Below are positions 43,320 to 53,984 of a DNA stretch of 64,000 nt, in pieces (positions within the stretch are counted from its first letter, which is position 1; every line of letters starts with the position of its first letter). The stretch covers positions 5,101,501-5,165,500 of the forward strand of contig OW203985.1 of NCBI GenBank assembly GCA_934047225.1, read 5' to 3'. The DNA is from Ypsolopha sequella. Its lineage: Eukaryota > Arthropoda > Insecta > Lepidoptera > Ypsolophidae. Position numbers and translations under genes: made by a program. A model generated the notes under the pieces. The model saw only the letters and a program-made list of their open reading frames with translations. It was not told the DNA's origin and made no database searches.

Positions 43320-43885
43320 CTGTACCTGAGCCCAGAGCATGAACAACGCCAGACTTTCAAGGATTCGTTTGAAGAAATTCGAACTCTCTTTGTATTGCAA
43401 AAAAATATATTTAACTCATTGATATTTTATCTAGGGATTCTACTTATAAACAATGTATCAAGATATACTTTTGTCAAAAAAAAAAAAGTTTTCCACCCTC
43501 TGTTTTTTGGTTTTCAAATGCTCGTTTCAAGAACCAACTTGGTTTTATTTTTCATAAAATATAGATAGATAGATATATTATAATCTTTATTTACTCAGCA
43601 CTATCAACAAATTAATTCAAACACATTTTAAATACAAAACAAAATGAAGTGTTGGGTATAAAGACCCTGACTCAGCATGTGTTGCAGCCAGTAGACTACA
43701 ACGCTGTTATTATGCCAGAACAATATCTAATGGAAATATGAAGGGATTCTACTTAAATCAAATATTTTTTCCCTACAAAGTACGAGTACTTCGGTATTAG
43801 CTAAAAACATAACAATTTGTTGTTTCGTTGTCCAAGAAAAAGAGGCCGATGAGCCAACATATAATTGCCTCTATCAAAATCAAAT
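43320..43885 (-). repeat. Dispersed repeat shared with 58555-59030, interrupted by a LINE tail
   Basis: The reverse complement matches 58555-59030 through TTTGTTGTTTCG, ACCCTCTGTTTTTTGG/GTTTTC, TCTAGGGATTC and the CTTGAAAGTC-GTTG block. Between 43563 and 43730 a LINE-like 3' tail (plus strand ATCTTTATTTACTCAGCAC) interrupts it. No coding frame. The element class is unknown. Confidence 0.65.
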
Positions 43886-44079
43886 AAGGTCTTTGCTTTA
43901 TATTTTCGCCCATTGTCCTTGGTTTATAAATATCAAAGTCACGATGTATATTATGTCCTAGTTATAAGAGCCGATGGTAAAAGAGTCGGCGGCGGCGTAG
44001 GCGGCGTGACCTTGGAAAAACTACCTTATCAGGGGAATCAATGAATTACTATAATTTTCGTATCTTAACATATTTATAT

Positions 44080-44232
44080 GAAAGTGAAAGTGAAAAAGTA
44101 TTTATTGTCCACAAGAAAGAAACACACGCACAGAAAAAAAAAACAATAAAGTGGCAAAAAGGGCCAAACTCAGCAAATGCTGCTAGTTGCAAGCAACTGA
44201 CAGCGCTGGTTTTCAGTTTGTCCCATTTTTAC
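44080..44232 (-). mobile_element. LINE 3' end fragment
   Basis: Plus-strand AAAAGTATTTATTGTCCACA at the tail end, then the shared AGCGCTGGTTTTCAGTTTG block also present at 1700-1730. Confidence 0.5.
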
Positions 44233-44540
44233 AAATAACACAAACATTACATATTCCTTCCTTGCAGGTAGGTTTAAAATTTAACTACAATGTTTCTATC
44301 AAATTAGACGTAATTTGAAATTATAATGAAGTGAAATATCACACCATACATACTACAAACTATATTTCATATACTATATACACCATAATTATTTCCAACT
44401 ATGTCCAACAGTGGACAAAAAAAAAAGGCTGATGGATGGATGATCACACCATAAATCCTACTCAAACGCTTGTCATTCATGCAGATCAACTAATTGAAAA
44501 AAAAAAAAACGTTCTTAACATTTTGTAAAATTAGAAAGCG
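44233..44540. other. No recognisable gene
   Basis: AT-rich. Includes CTATGTCCAACAGTGGACAA (44400-44420), a phrase common at LINE 3' ends, with no further support. Confidence 0.35.
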
Positions 44541-44581
44541 CGGTAATAATATATATATTATATATTATATTATATATATAT
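44541..44581. repeat. AT-rich palindromic microsatellite
   Basis: Imperfect (TA/TAT)n runs on both sides of the next feature (44541-44581 and 44790-44855). Confidence 0.8.
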
Positions 44582-44795
44582 TATAGCACACTGTGCGTAA
44601 AATGACCGCTTTACGCACGCTGCGCGTGCGTAAAGTCGGCATTTTCCGCACTTGTGCTATAAAAAATTATACGAAACTCGTGCGAGAAACTTTTTCTCGA
44701 CTCGTGTGATTGCAGCACTCGCCTTCGGCTCGTGCCGCAAACTCACACTCGTCAGAAAACGTTTCATCGCTCTCGTATCGTAATGTACTATTATA
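44582..44795 (+). repeat. Hairpin repeat (family 2), copy 1
   Basis: Begins TATAGCACACTGTGCGTAAA. The first 78 bp form an imperfect palindrome ending GCACTTGTGCTATA. Then CTCGTGCGAGAAACTTTTTC, CACTCGCCTTCGGCTCGTG and ATCGTAATGTACTATTAT. Copy 2 is at 47675-47867. The CACTCGC...GCTCGTG motif is also the hairpin tip of family 1. Confidence 0.88.
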
Positions 44796-44859
44796 TTATA
44801 TTATATATTATATATATTATATTATATTATATATAATATATATATAATAATAGTAATTA

Positions 44860-45980
44860 TAATAAAAATTATATCTGTGAGGTTTTACGGAATCTTAATA
44901 AATAATCATATCGCCCAAAAAACAACTCTCAAATCGAAATAATCTCAACAAAACACTCTGTAAAAACGTACTAAGTCTCGATTAAGATTACTTGGCCATA
45001 AGAAGTAGTGAGATCAAATAAAGAGCCAAGTCTAAGTCACAGTATATGTAAGGAAAACAGTATTATGTCTTCATAATTATAAAACGGCCGAAACGCGCTT
45101 CGTTTAAGCACTTCGCCTTCGCGCGTAATAGGGGTGCGCCGCAGTTAAGTACGGACGCGGAGAGTGTAAGACGCCACCCGATTCCCGCGCATTTATGTGG
45201 GCAGCCCTTATGCGTGCGTCTAGTGAATAAAATAAAACGACTGGTGTTATTTCTTCTAGAGAGTTGAAAATATTTAACTTCGGGGAGATCAAAGCGGTAA
45301 GATTCTCGAAATCGGTTATATTCAGTGATGGCTGATTCTTGAGTTATATTTTGATATTCTACAATTGAGTGTGTCGGTGAGTGAGCTGAACTTTACCATC
45401 AGAAATCTTCGAAAATATCTAAGTTATACATTTGCAATTATAGGGTTCTCATAAGTATACGTAGCTTATTAGATAGCGATACTTTGATCGCTTTAATAGT
45501 TCCTAGTACCAAGGGCTCGAAAATCGGCCGAAATGATTTCAGAAAAGGTATAATATTAAGGCAGTGCTTGCCTTGCGCTCGACTTGGCGGGGGCACTACC
45601 GTGCCCCCAGATGTAAACAAATTACCCACTTTAAACAAAAACATACTGTTTATCATATATAGACTTCAAAATAATTGGGTTTTCCATAGTCGTGATGTTT
45701 ACGTACTTTTCGGTAGTTTAAAGCTCAATTCTCGCCTATGAAAAATCTAACAATTTTGAAGTAATTTCTATAGCGTAAAAAAGTCAGTTTTTGCATATCA
45801 TAGTATATTTTTTGCAGCTGGAAGATATATTTGGGACGTTGTACATAGTTATTTGTTGTGATTTCGTTACAAATCTGACACGAGCGCGCAACTCAAATCT
45901 GTCAAATTATTATTCTCACTCACGTATTCTAAAAAATTATAAATCTGACTCGAGTATTGTTTGATAGGTAATAGTGGTGG
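44860..45980. other. No recognisable gene; GC-rich patch
   Basis: 45085-45215 is GC-rich (GCGCGCTTCGTTTAAGCACT, CCGCAGTTAAGTACGGACGC) and carries a 62-aa minus frame without family signal. A perfect hairpin GGGGGCAC-TACC-GTGCCCCC lies at 45589-45608. Confidence 0.45.
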
Positions 45981-46313
45981 TTAAGGCCATATGCGAAAAA
46001 AATACGGCTGTTTCTTTTCTGTGTATTTCATGAAATACATGGAAAATTTTAATAAATTTATGATATATGCATTTGGACTATATAATCTAGGGTTTTGAAA
46101 TTGGAAAACATGGTTGGATAAATTTTCCTTGATAGAAATAATTATTGAAATGAGGTCTTCAAACACACTTTTTCTCCTCGTTTGACGAATAGAAACAATA
46201 TACAGAACTCAAACATATTTTATTAGGTGTGCTTCAACAATATCTAGAGGTTTGATATTTTAAATTTTGGTACCTATTTTAGTTTTTTTAATAAAAATAT
46301 GTACCCCTTAGAG
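45981..46313 (+). mobile_element. TTAA-type element (family T3), left part
   Basis: Starts TTAAGGCCATATGCGAAAAA and follows 55964-56270 closely (TTCATGAAATACATGGAAAA, CTAGGGTTTTGAAATTGGAA, TTTGACGAATAGAAAC). It is invaded by the hAT at 46314. Confidence 0.75.
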
Positions 46314-46941
46314 CAGGGCTTCCCAAAGTGTACGTCGCGACCGACGCCCAGGGGTGTCGTGGCATTATCCCAGGGGGGCGTCTCGACGTTTCGGGCGTTT
46401 GGACAGAAGAAGAAGAACAATTAATAGGATTGTCCTGTGTTGAATTGTACAAAACGACATGACAAAGACAACTGCTTGAATTTTGGAGCTCAGTTTCTCA
46501 CGAATACCATGCCAACAGTACTGGAGCATTGATGGTTCTACTAGCATTTGCGACATCGTACTTATGCGAAACAGGCTTTTCTGCAGTTACAGCAATAAAG
46601 AACAAGTACATGTCGCAAATAAATGTAGAGAAAGATATGACAGTGGCAATTTCCAAACTTCAGCCCCGTTTTGAGAAGCTATGCTCAGAAAAGCAAGTAC
46701 ATCCTTCTCATTAGTATCCAGCCAAGAAAGTAAAAGAAATATCAGTTTTTATTTTAGTCTTATGTATTGTTTTGCTTTTAGTTGTTTTTATTTGGAGTTT
46801 TTCTGATAACTTGTTAGTAGGCTAGTACTACACACGGTAGGTACTTTTTGGTCAGAGGCGGGGCGAAAGGAGGGTGGGGCGTCGCAAAAAAATAGCAAGC
46901 TCCCAAGGGCTTCACAGTAAAAATAAGTTTGGGAAGCCCTG
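46314..46941 (+). mobile_element. Internally deleted hAT transposon with perfect 8-bp target duplication
   Basis: Ends CAGGGCTTCCCAAA and TTTGGGAAGCCCTG are perfect inverted repeats. CCTTAGAG flanks both sides (46306-46313 and 46942-46949). At 628 bp the element keeps only the 3' end of its transposase gene, so it needs an autonomous relative for movement. The intact duplication suggests a fairly young insertion. Confidence 0.95.
46406..46714 (+). pseudogene. hAT transposase C-terminal (dimerisation) segment, ZBED5/Buster-like
   Basis: The plus frame reads LLEFWSSVSHEYHANSTGAL, then MVLLAFATSYLCETGFSAVT, then AIKNKYMSQINVEKDMTVAI, and ends QPRFEKLCSEKQVHPSH. The pattern F-A-T-S-Y-L-C-E-x-G-F-S ... 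I-K-x-K-Y ... Q-x-H-P-S-H is the conserved end of Buster/ZBED5-type hAT transposases. There is one in-frame TGA at about 46456-46458, and the catalytic N-terminal part is missing. Confidence 0.92.
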
Positions 46942-46949
46942 CCTTAGAG

Positions 46950-47639
46950 GATACATGTCATATGTGTACCCGCTTAGATAAAGAATGTGTTAAATTGTAT
47001 GCCTCTATGGCAAGTTAAAGTGATACATCAAATCTTAATTCCATCATATTAATTATACCTAAAACTAAACATAAAAAAATTTGAATCTTGAATCTTGCTA
47101 TTGTTTTTCATGTCATCTGTAATACCATGTGTGATTATAGACAGAGATGTGTAAGTGAGAGGTGGACAGAACAGCTGCCATGTTCAATCCCAAGGTTATG
47201 ATATTGTTTAAACTGTTTATACAGAAACTATGTTTTAGTAACTCTAGAAAACCTTATAAAACTTATAATATAAGGTCAAATATTATTTGCCTTTTGTCTG
47301 AATCCATGCTTCGGAGGAACTAATCAAATTAGTTTTGATTATGTATCCCACTTACATCCGGGTTCAAAAAAAAGTTACTTAAGGCTGTCCTTAAAAGGAC
47401 AAACCTAAGTCAACAGATTTTCAACAAAATTAGAGAAGCAATGTCCAGTACACCTTACTCTAAAAGGTACTAATTTAATTAACAAGCTTCTATGATTTTT
47501 CCAAAAATATTTAGCCGGTTTTCGTTTGATATATTTAGACAAAAGACCACTATAAATAATTGATATAGTAAAATGCGACAAAGTGCGAAGCAGGCCTTGC
47601 TGTTACGGTTTGTTTGTTTTGGTTACATTTTATAAACTA
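46950..47639. other. No recognisable gene
   Basis: Nothing firm. A short plus frame near 47382-47475 looks protein-like but has no splice support. Confidence 0.35.
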
Positions 47640-47690
47640 CATTATGAATCGGCGCGGCGTTTCATAATGTAGTTTATAGCACACCGTGCG
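47627..47690. repeat. Perfect short palindrome next to family 2
   Basis: ATAAACTACATTATGAA and TTCATAATGTAGTTTAT flank a TCGGCGCGGCG loop. TGTAGTTTATAAATG recurs after the hairpin repeat, so these may be the element borders. Confidence 0.7.
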
Positions 47691-47867
47691 TAAAATGACC
47701 GCTTTACGCACGCGCATCCGCACTTCTGCTATAAAAAATTATACGTAACTCGTGCGAGGAACTTTTTCTCGACTCGTGTGATTGCAGCACTCGCCTTCGG
47801 CTCGTGCCGCAAACTCACACTCGTCAGAAAACGTTTCATCGCTCTCGTATCGTAATGTACTATTATA
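47675..47867 (+). repeat. Hairpin repeat (family 2), copy 2
   Basis: About 95% similar by eye to 44582-44795 but with part of the first palindrome deleted. It ends ATCGTAATGTACTATTAT. Confidence 0.88.
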
Positions 47868-47971
47868 AAATGTAAATGTAGTTTATAAATGTAATCGGCG
47901 TGCGTTTTCGGCGAAATACCGCCTGAGGTTTCGCAGCTGTTTTGTGAAAAACCCGCCATTTTCTAATTATT

Positions 47972-48236
47972 CGAAACAGAACACATAAATTCAAAATGCA
48001 CTCAACAGTTATTCAACAAAACCCTATTACCTATGTATTGTCTGTGCTCCCATCGCAAAGTTTCCATTGGTATCTCAGAATTAAGAATTTCAAAAATATT
48101 GAATTTAATAAATTTTGAAATTCTAATTTACAGACAGCAATGGAAATTTTGCGATGGCAGCATACACAATACATAGGCTAATAAGGTTTTGTTGAATAAC
48201 TATTAAGTGAATTTTGAATTTAAGTGTTCTGTTTCG
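47972..48236. mobile_element. Fold-back MITE with CGAAACAGAACAC ends
   Basis: CGAAACAGAACACATAAATT and its complement (AATTTAAGTGTTCTGTTTCG) bound arms of about 110 bp. The inner blocks CAAAACCCTATTACCTATGT and CCATCGCAAAGTTTCCATTG also have inverted partners. It abuts the TTAA element at 48238. Confidence 0.85.
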
Positions 48237-48237
48237 A

Positions 48238-48950
48238 TTAAGGCGCTACGGAAATAAAATCGACACTTTAAGGACTTGCATATCTACTTCAGTAAATAGT
48301 ATATTATTTTTGGATTCTTTTTCTAGGGATCTGCTAAAACAGAAACGCGATTGGAGAAATTCGGCTCGATAGAAATATTTATTGAAATGAGGTCCTTTTC
48401 GACACCAATTCTCCTGGTTTGACAGTTATCAGTAATCAGTAATCAGTAATTCATTTATTGACTATTATAACAGAGAATGTTACATGAGGCATGTCAAATA
48501 TTACATATATGTATCTTAATGATAAGATAGGTTTAATAAATATTCTAAATTAAAATTAGTTACAAAACTAAATTTAAAAGTTATGTCAATAGAATATGAA
48601 TTGTTAAATATAATTGGAAATGATTTGTCGACGAGATTATATAATTATATCAAAGAGAGAATGAACATTTATTCAATTGCTTAGCAATGTACTCATTTAT
48701 TGAATAAAACGGATTTGATTCAAAATCATTTGGTTAAGAATGACATATGGACTGCAACTACATTTTATTAGATGGGTTTTAATGGTATCTAGGACTTGGT
48801 TAAACGAAATTTTGATAGCAACTTTAGTACATTTCATATTAATAAAAAACCGACTTTTTGCTACTTTTCCACGAATCCGTCCCTCTCGCACTGTGGGTTT
48901 TTTCGCATATGGAGTAACAGGGACGCTAAAACTTTCACATATTGCCTTAA
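48238..48950 (+). mobile_element. TTAA-flanked element (family T3), LINE-interrupted
   Basis: Left end TTAAGGCGCTACGG, right end ATTGCCTTAA. The family interior (AACGCGATTGGAGAAATTCG and CCGACTTTTTGCTACTTTTC) is separated by a LINE-like tail at 48429-48800 that starts with three TCAGTAA copies and ATTCATTTATTGAC. Confidence 0.8.
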
Positions 48951-49727
48951 TTAGAAAAAGGCGGGTTATTTCACAATGCGGCTGCGAAGCCGCTCTTAAA
49001 TTTTAAAAGCTATTTCTTACTAAGAGGTCTGTTTCTCGAGCAGAGAAACTCACCATAGAATCTTTATCGCTTGACGCAAATTACTGCGTTTCGGGGTTGG
49101 GGTACGGGGTCCAGCACAAAATGCGATAAGGTTGGATAAAACTTTCGATCAACAATTCGTATATTGTTGATTGAAACGTTAAACCGATTTTCCAGCTGCC
49201 CTAGAAATACTGTATGCTTGCTTGTTTGGAAATTGCCTTCATTGATGAGTATGATTATAATATTACCCTACTTTTATACCCAGGTATTCGCTAAGCGGCA
49301 ATAACATTTCAAAAGGAAAAAAGTCTTGATCCTTATCAAATGCATATGAACCACGCATTTTTGTAAACGTGACACCAATAAAAATCTATTTTTTATGCAA
49401 AAATCGAAAAGATAAAGTAAATGTCACATGTGTTTACAACGGGTTTATGTATTTTTAGGATTCCTTCTAAATTGGAAGCTTGGTAAAGAAGTAAAATTCT
49501 TAGAATATTGCTCAATATATCAGAATTAAAACACATAAAGAATCGGTATGTACGTATGTATCTTTTGTCATACATAGACGTGCAAAGCAAAGTAATTTGT
49601 GCCTAAAATTTAATTTGCGCTATATTGTGTTTTTTGGGAAGTTTTTTAAATTTTGTTACTTCATTTATGTACGCAACTGTCTACTTACACTGATGACATA
49701 TGCCGAATTTTTTAAATTATTTTGAAG
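48951..49727. other. No recognisable gene
   Basis: GCGGCTGCGAAGCCGC hairpin at 48979-48994. Otherwise unassigned. Confidence 0.4.
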
Positions 49728-49985
49728 TGGATACCTCTATGTATGTGTTCGTCACGAAAGAAATTCGCAGATAAAGGCATTTTCGTATTTGTACTTGACA
49801 ATAAAAGTACTTTGACACGAGAGTTCTTTTGTGAAAAGAACTTTTAAATAAACTTTTTTTTTTTGACGGAGAATTCCTTGATGTCTTATTACAGATTATT
49901 ACGATTTTTAATCGATCATTATCTATTATTAGTCATTATTCATAATCAATTTATGCTTATTTGAACGGAATAATTTATAAGAAAA
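49728..49985 (+). repeat. Dispersed repeat (family F), copy 1
   Basis: GAAGTGGATACCTCTATGTA, AAATTCGCAGATAAAGGCAT, TTGACAATAAAAGTACTTTG and TCTTATTACAGATTATTACG recur at 53985-54305 (+) and 63440-63690 (-). Contains an AATAAA signal but no coding frame. Confidence 0.75.
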
Positions 49986-50580
49986 TTAAACGACCTTGTT
50001 AAGGAATGCGCGCGCATTCATATATAAAGTATATTTTTTGCCGCAAGCCTGCCATTGATGGTTTTCACTTTTCACTATAATTTTCATCACCTTAGTGCGA
50101 CATAGATATTTATTATCGATATTTTTGTCAGAATCGATAATTTTCCATGAAGCCTATTAAAACAGGGGAATAAAATTCTTAAAGAAAGTGTTTAATATCG
50201 ATACCATTACCAGTTTTTGAAGTGGAAATTAAAATGCATGCAAAATTTTGCAAATTTACCAGAACTGATTTAATTACACATCTATATTTATAACATTTCA
50301 TTTACATAAACACATACCTATAATGATTAGGCTAGTAAGATAATTTGGACCATTTGGTAGTCTTCGGCGTCAGTTACACGCATATCATATAGTAGGTATT
50401 TACAGTAACATAGTCACAAAAAAGTAAAAATGTATAATTATAAATAATGATAATGAATGATATTTGATTATGATAATGATGACAGCTAGACAGACAAATG
50501 GATGAAAGAGATATTAAGATGAGGAAGACGTTTGGGTGAGGTTTTTTAGTGCGGACTCCTCGTAGATATATATATATATA
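49986..50580. other. No recognisable gene
   Basis: AT-rich, ending in a (TA)n run at 50566-50580 at the border of the next MITE. Confidence 0.4.
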
Positions 50581-51335
50581 CGGGGTGTAATCGTTAAGTG
50601 TGACCAGGCGATTATTCCGTTACTATTACAGATATCAAAAAATTTTAAGCTGATATCGAAAGTACGTTACCTAATCAGTAAAATGACATCAATAACTTTT
50701 TGAAAATCAAACGAGAAGTATCCAAAATTTTGACATAAGATTCCCATACATTTAGTACGAGATTAGTAGTGTAAGGAATCAACATCGTGGTCGCCCGCGA
50801 GTTGAAGTGGCGTGATGTCTCTGCCCCGCGCGCCTCCCCTCAGCTACCCGCGGAAGCCTTCCACGAGGGGCCGGTTTGACGGGCAGTCGACGGAGAACGT
50901 GGATTCATGAGACAGACAGACTGACGGGTGCGCGCCGATATCGTTCGGTGGTATTATTTAAATATAATAAACTGCCGGTAGTTAAAGATTTAGTGTTTCT
51001 CTTTAGTAGAAAGGTTTTAGTTTCCTTATTTTAAGTGGTCTAGTACCTTAACCTCATTTTATGATTGATAATAATGATTTTCAAGTAGATACACGTGTAG
51101 ATTAATTATGTTAGCACTTCAAACTAGTAATAAACCTTGTTTCAATATCGCATTAATACTTAATGTATGGGAATGTTTAATGTCAAAATTTTGGATACTT
51201 CTCGTTTGAATTTCAAAAAGTTATTGATGTCATTTTACTGATTAGGTAACGTACTTTCGATATCAGTTAAAAATTTTTTCATATCTGTAATAGTTACGGA
51301 ATAATCACCTGGTCACACTTAACGATTACACTCTG
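50581..51335. mobile_element. Large fold-back MITE with GC-rich cargo
   Basis: Arms of about 175 bp (50581-50757 and 51160-51335) start CGGGGTGTAATCGTTAAGTG and are closely matched inward to ATTCCCATACATT. They enclose about 400 bp of unrelated DNA, including a GC-rich block at 50786-50950 (CCCCGCGCGCCTCCCCTCAG). The arms contain no transposase. Confidence 0.92.
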
Positions 51336-51344
51336 TATATACAA

Positions 51345-51579
51345 GGTGAATTTGTAAACATCGTCCAAATTTATACTTGAGCCTTGGTAAGTGAACAGCA
51401 TCATGAACCAATAACGATTTTTGTAAAATTCACAAAATGAAATTTCGACTCCACATAGTGATTCACTTAGGACTGGGAGTGAATTACTATGGGAAGTCGA
51501 AATTTCGTTATACGAATTTCACAAAAATCGCAAGCCTCCAGTATGAATTTGGACGATGATCAAAAAGTCACCTTGTATA
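51345..51579. mobile_element. Fold-back MITE with ACAAGGTGA ends
   Basis: TATACAAGGTGAATTTGTAA at the left and TCACCTTGTATAT at the right. The inner palindrome GAAATTTCGACTCCACATAG / CTATGGGAAGTCGAAATTTC forms the main stem. Confidence 0.88.
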
Positions 51580-51581
51580 TC

Positions 51582-51762
51582 CTCAGTTAGCAATACTGCT
51601 TCAATCATAGGTGGAGTAGAATTAGAGCAGCTCTAACCCCATTACTGCTTTACTGTGTACAAAACGGACTCATGTATTTTTTTATACAATAAAGCAGTAA
51701 TGGGGTGAGAGTTGCTCTAATTCTACCCCACCTATGATTGAAGCAGTATTGCCTAACTGAGC
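51582..51762. mobile_element. Fold-back MITE with CTCAGTTAG ends
   Basis: The left arm CTCAGTTAGCAATACTGCTT and the right arm AGCAGTATTGCCTAACTGAG pair over about 78 bp with few mismatches. The loop is about 25 bp. Confidence 0.93.
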
Positions 51763-51856
51763 TATTGTGAATATACTCCGACGCTAAGTCGTCAACTCGG
51801 CCCACGCGCCCATTATGATTTCTTGTCCTCGTGACAAAGAACGTTTAGCAAAGTAC

Positions 51857-51917
51857 GTATATATGTATATATATATACATATATAATATATATATATATA
51901 TATATATACATATATAA
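51857..51917. repeat. (TA)n microsatellite
   Basis: Interrupted TA and TACATA repeats. Confidence 0.95.
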
Positions 51918-52672
51918 TTATTTAAATAAAAGACAAGAAGTTAATTAAAATGTTATGTTATTTCATTTACATTTAATATAATAAAGTAACCTCAAAAGAA
52001 ATATAAAAAATAAGTATGTACGTACTCGATTCCACGAGCCTTTATCGATATCGATGTTTATTTATCAGAGTACACGTCTCCTAACTAAAACACACTGTCA
52101 GTTCGTCTAAGTTGACTTTGAATTTTAGTAAAAATACCAAGAAGTTTATATTATAATAGAATCATGCCAAGAAGTTTACAACCTAAGTGGAGATATGACC
52201 TCTTTTGCAAATAAATGATCTCATGAAAGGCAGAGACATTCAATCTCAGAATAAGGAATACAAATAGAAGCCTGACTAAAATAAGAACTGGGCATTAGCC
52301 ATTGTACTCATCTAACGTAAATTACTCCTGTGTACGAGAGAATGAAACGACGAACCGCACTTACTTTATATTTTTTCCTGGTGTGTCACTAGATTGAACC
52401 AAACAAATGTCAGATGGATGTAATTTGGATGTATTTTAAAAATCATAATACCATCAAATTAAATATGTCTCATCATTGTATCGTTGTGTTGTAATATCGT
52501 ACGTTGCGTGCATCACATCTTAATTTGGTGGCATCGAAATGTCTATTGCATTTTGCGAAAGTTTACAGCTTCACCGAGAGAAATTAAATATTTTGGTGCT
52601 CTTCCTCTCAAAATTCGTGAAAGTGTGATTTATTATTGTTTGTGTTGATTGTTTTTTTAACATTGTAATAAA
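51918..52672. other. Upstream region of the THAP pseudogene
   Basis: No repeat identified apart from a duplicated CCAAGAAGTTTA (about 52139 and 52166). A promoter could lie here, but no TATA-box/initiator arrangement stands out. Confidence 0.35.
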
Positions 52673-53883
52673 ATGTCTTGTGCGATTGAAGGCTGTAAAT
52701 CGCATACAGGAAGAAAAGAAAACAACAATGAAGCAATATCATTTCATCGGTGAGTTCTGATAGTTTTTATGTTAATAAGTTGCAGGATCATACCTAAAAC
52801 TCAGTAACAATAATAGTAGTTCTTGTAAATCATACTCGTGTTCAATTCTACACCGATATTTGCCTGTTTTATATAGATTTTCTGCCGACTACGAGAGGTT
52901 ATGTTTTTTCGTATAGTGATGTACTAAAGTCCGTGTGGCAAACTATCGAACATTGGTTCCCGCGGCAGCCGTGCATAAAGGATGATAGATTAATGAGAGG
53001 TTTTCTTTTTGAGTATTAAAAAAAAACATAGTTTCCCAGAACTCTGTAGATGGTGTTGAACTGACTACGTTGCTAGGTGCCAAAGCCAAAACGATTGAAA
53101 AAAAAAACATTGCGTAACGTCACGTCACGTCACATACGCTCGTTGGTTGATGACATGTGTGCTGAGCATATTATGTGCGAATGCTTTGTTATGGTCCGTC
53201 CAGGTTTAAAATGTACCATGGCTTGTACTCATTGCGCTTTACGACTTTCATCTTTAGGAAAAAGATGTATGCCTCCATTTTTATACAAATCCACAAGGCA
53301 CAGACTTCTCTTCTTTTTCTCTTGGGACATTTTCTTTCTGGCTTAGAAAACTCATAAAAAGACTGCTAATTATTTTTTTCTTTTTCCTTGTTGTTATTAT
53401 TTATTTATTTTCAAAATGTCATTGTGATGTGATGTGACAATGACATTAATTACTTTTTTATGTACGTTTCGTTTTACGATCTCAAAATTACATCCAAGTG
53501 CAATAATCAAAAAATTATGTGACGTTCCGTTCCTTGCAGTAACTTACCAAGTTCAGCGCCATCTATCCAGCGACTAGGGAAGAGTAAAAAAAAAAGAAAA
53601 GAAAATCCCTCATTGCAGCGCGAGTTAAAAGAAAAATAATGCCGAATAAATATCGCTATATTTTTTGTTACAGATTTCCAAAAAGGGAAGAATTGAAAAG
53701 TAAATGGCTTAGACGAATAATTTGACCAAATTGGGCAATTAAAAAAAGCGGTCATATTTGTTCGAAACACTTTACGTCGGATTCTTTTAGACCAAACGAA
53801 AATTTAAAATGGAGACTTTTAAAAGCAGATGCCTTACCAACGTTATATTTACCAGATACAGACACATTGGTAACCTTTAAATA
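52673..53883 (+). pseudogene. THAP zinc-finger domain gene, two exons, one stop codon
   Basis: THAP domains are C2CH zinc-dependent DNA-binding modules found in host regulators and in P-type transposases. Exon 1 (52673-52749) starts at ATG in good context and reads MSCAIEGCKSHTG, then EAISFHR, ending CG/GTGAGT. Exon 2 (53674-53869) follows TTTTTTGTTACAG and reads FPKREELKSKWLRRII, stop, PNWAIKKSGHICSKHF, then LLKADALPTLYLPD. The C-x-x-x-C start, the FP, W, C-x-x-H-F and LK-x-D-A-x-P-T landmarks are all present. The TGA stands where the family usually has Arg, Asp or another residue before NW, so one substitution disabled it. If unspliced at the GT at 53870, the frame stops at TAA 53882-53884. 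A possible third exon (53974, ATEPVPMNACG) runs straight into a repeat. The 89-aa frame in the intron is unrelated. Confidence 0.9.
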
Positions 53884-53984
53884 ATTATGTATAATTGCAT
53901 TATCAATCTTGTTTGTAGGTACGTGCTTGTACTATACTATAGTATATTAACTCGATAATTTTCCAAATTTAGGCAACAGAACCA

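Noticed and set aside
43200..43400. Candidate upstream exon of the nrf-6-like gene (minus strand, ...LFMLWAQ/GTACAG)
   Set aside because: The sequence belongs to dispersed repeats also present at 8870-9020 and 58960-59010, and no NRF motif is encoded.
53077..53346. 89-aa frame in the THAP region
   Set aside because: Lies in the intron between two well-supported THAP exons and has no domain signal of its own.
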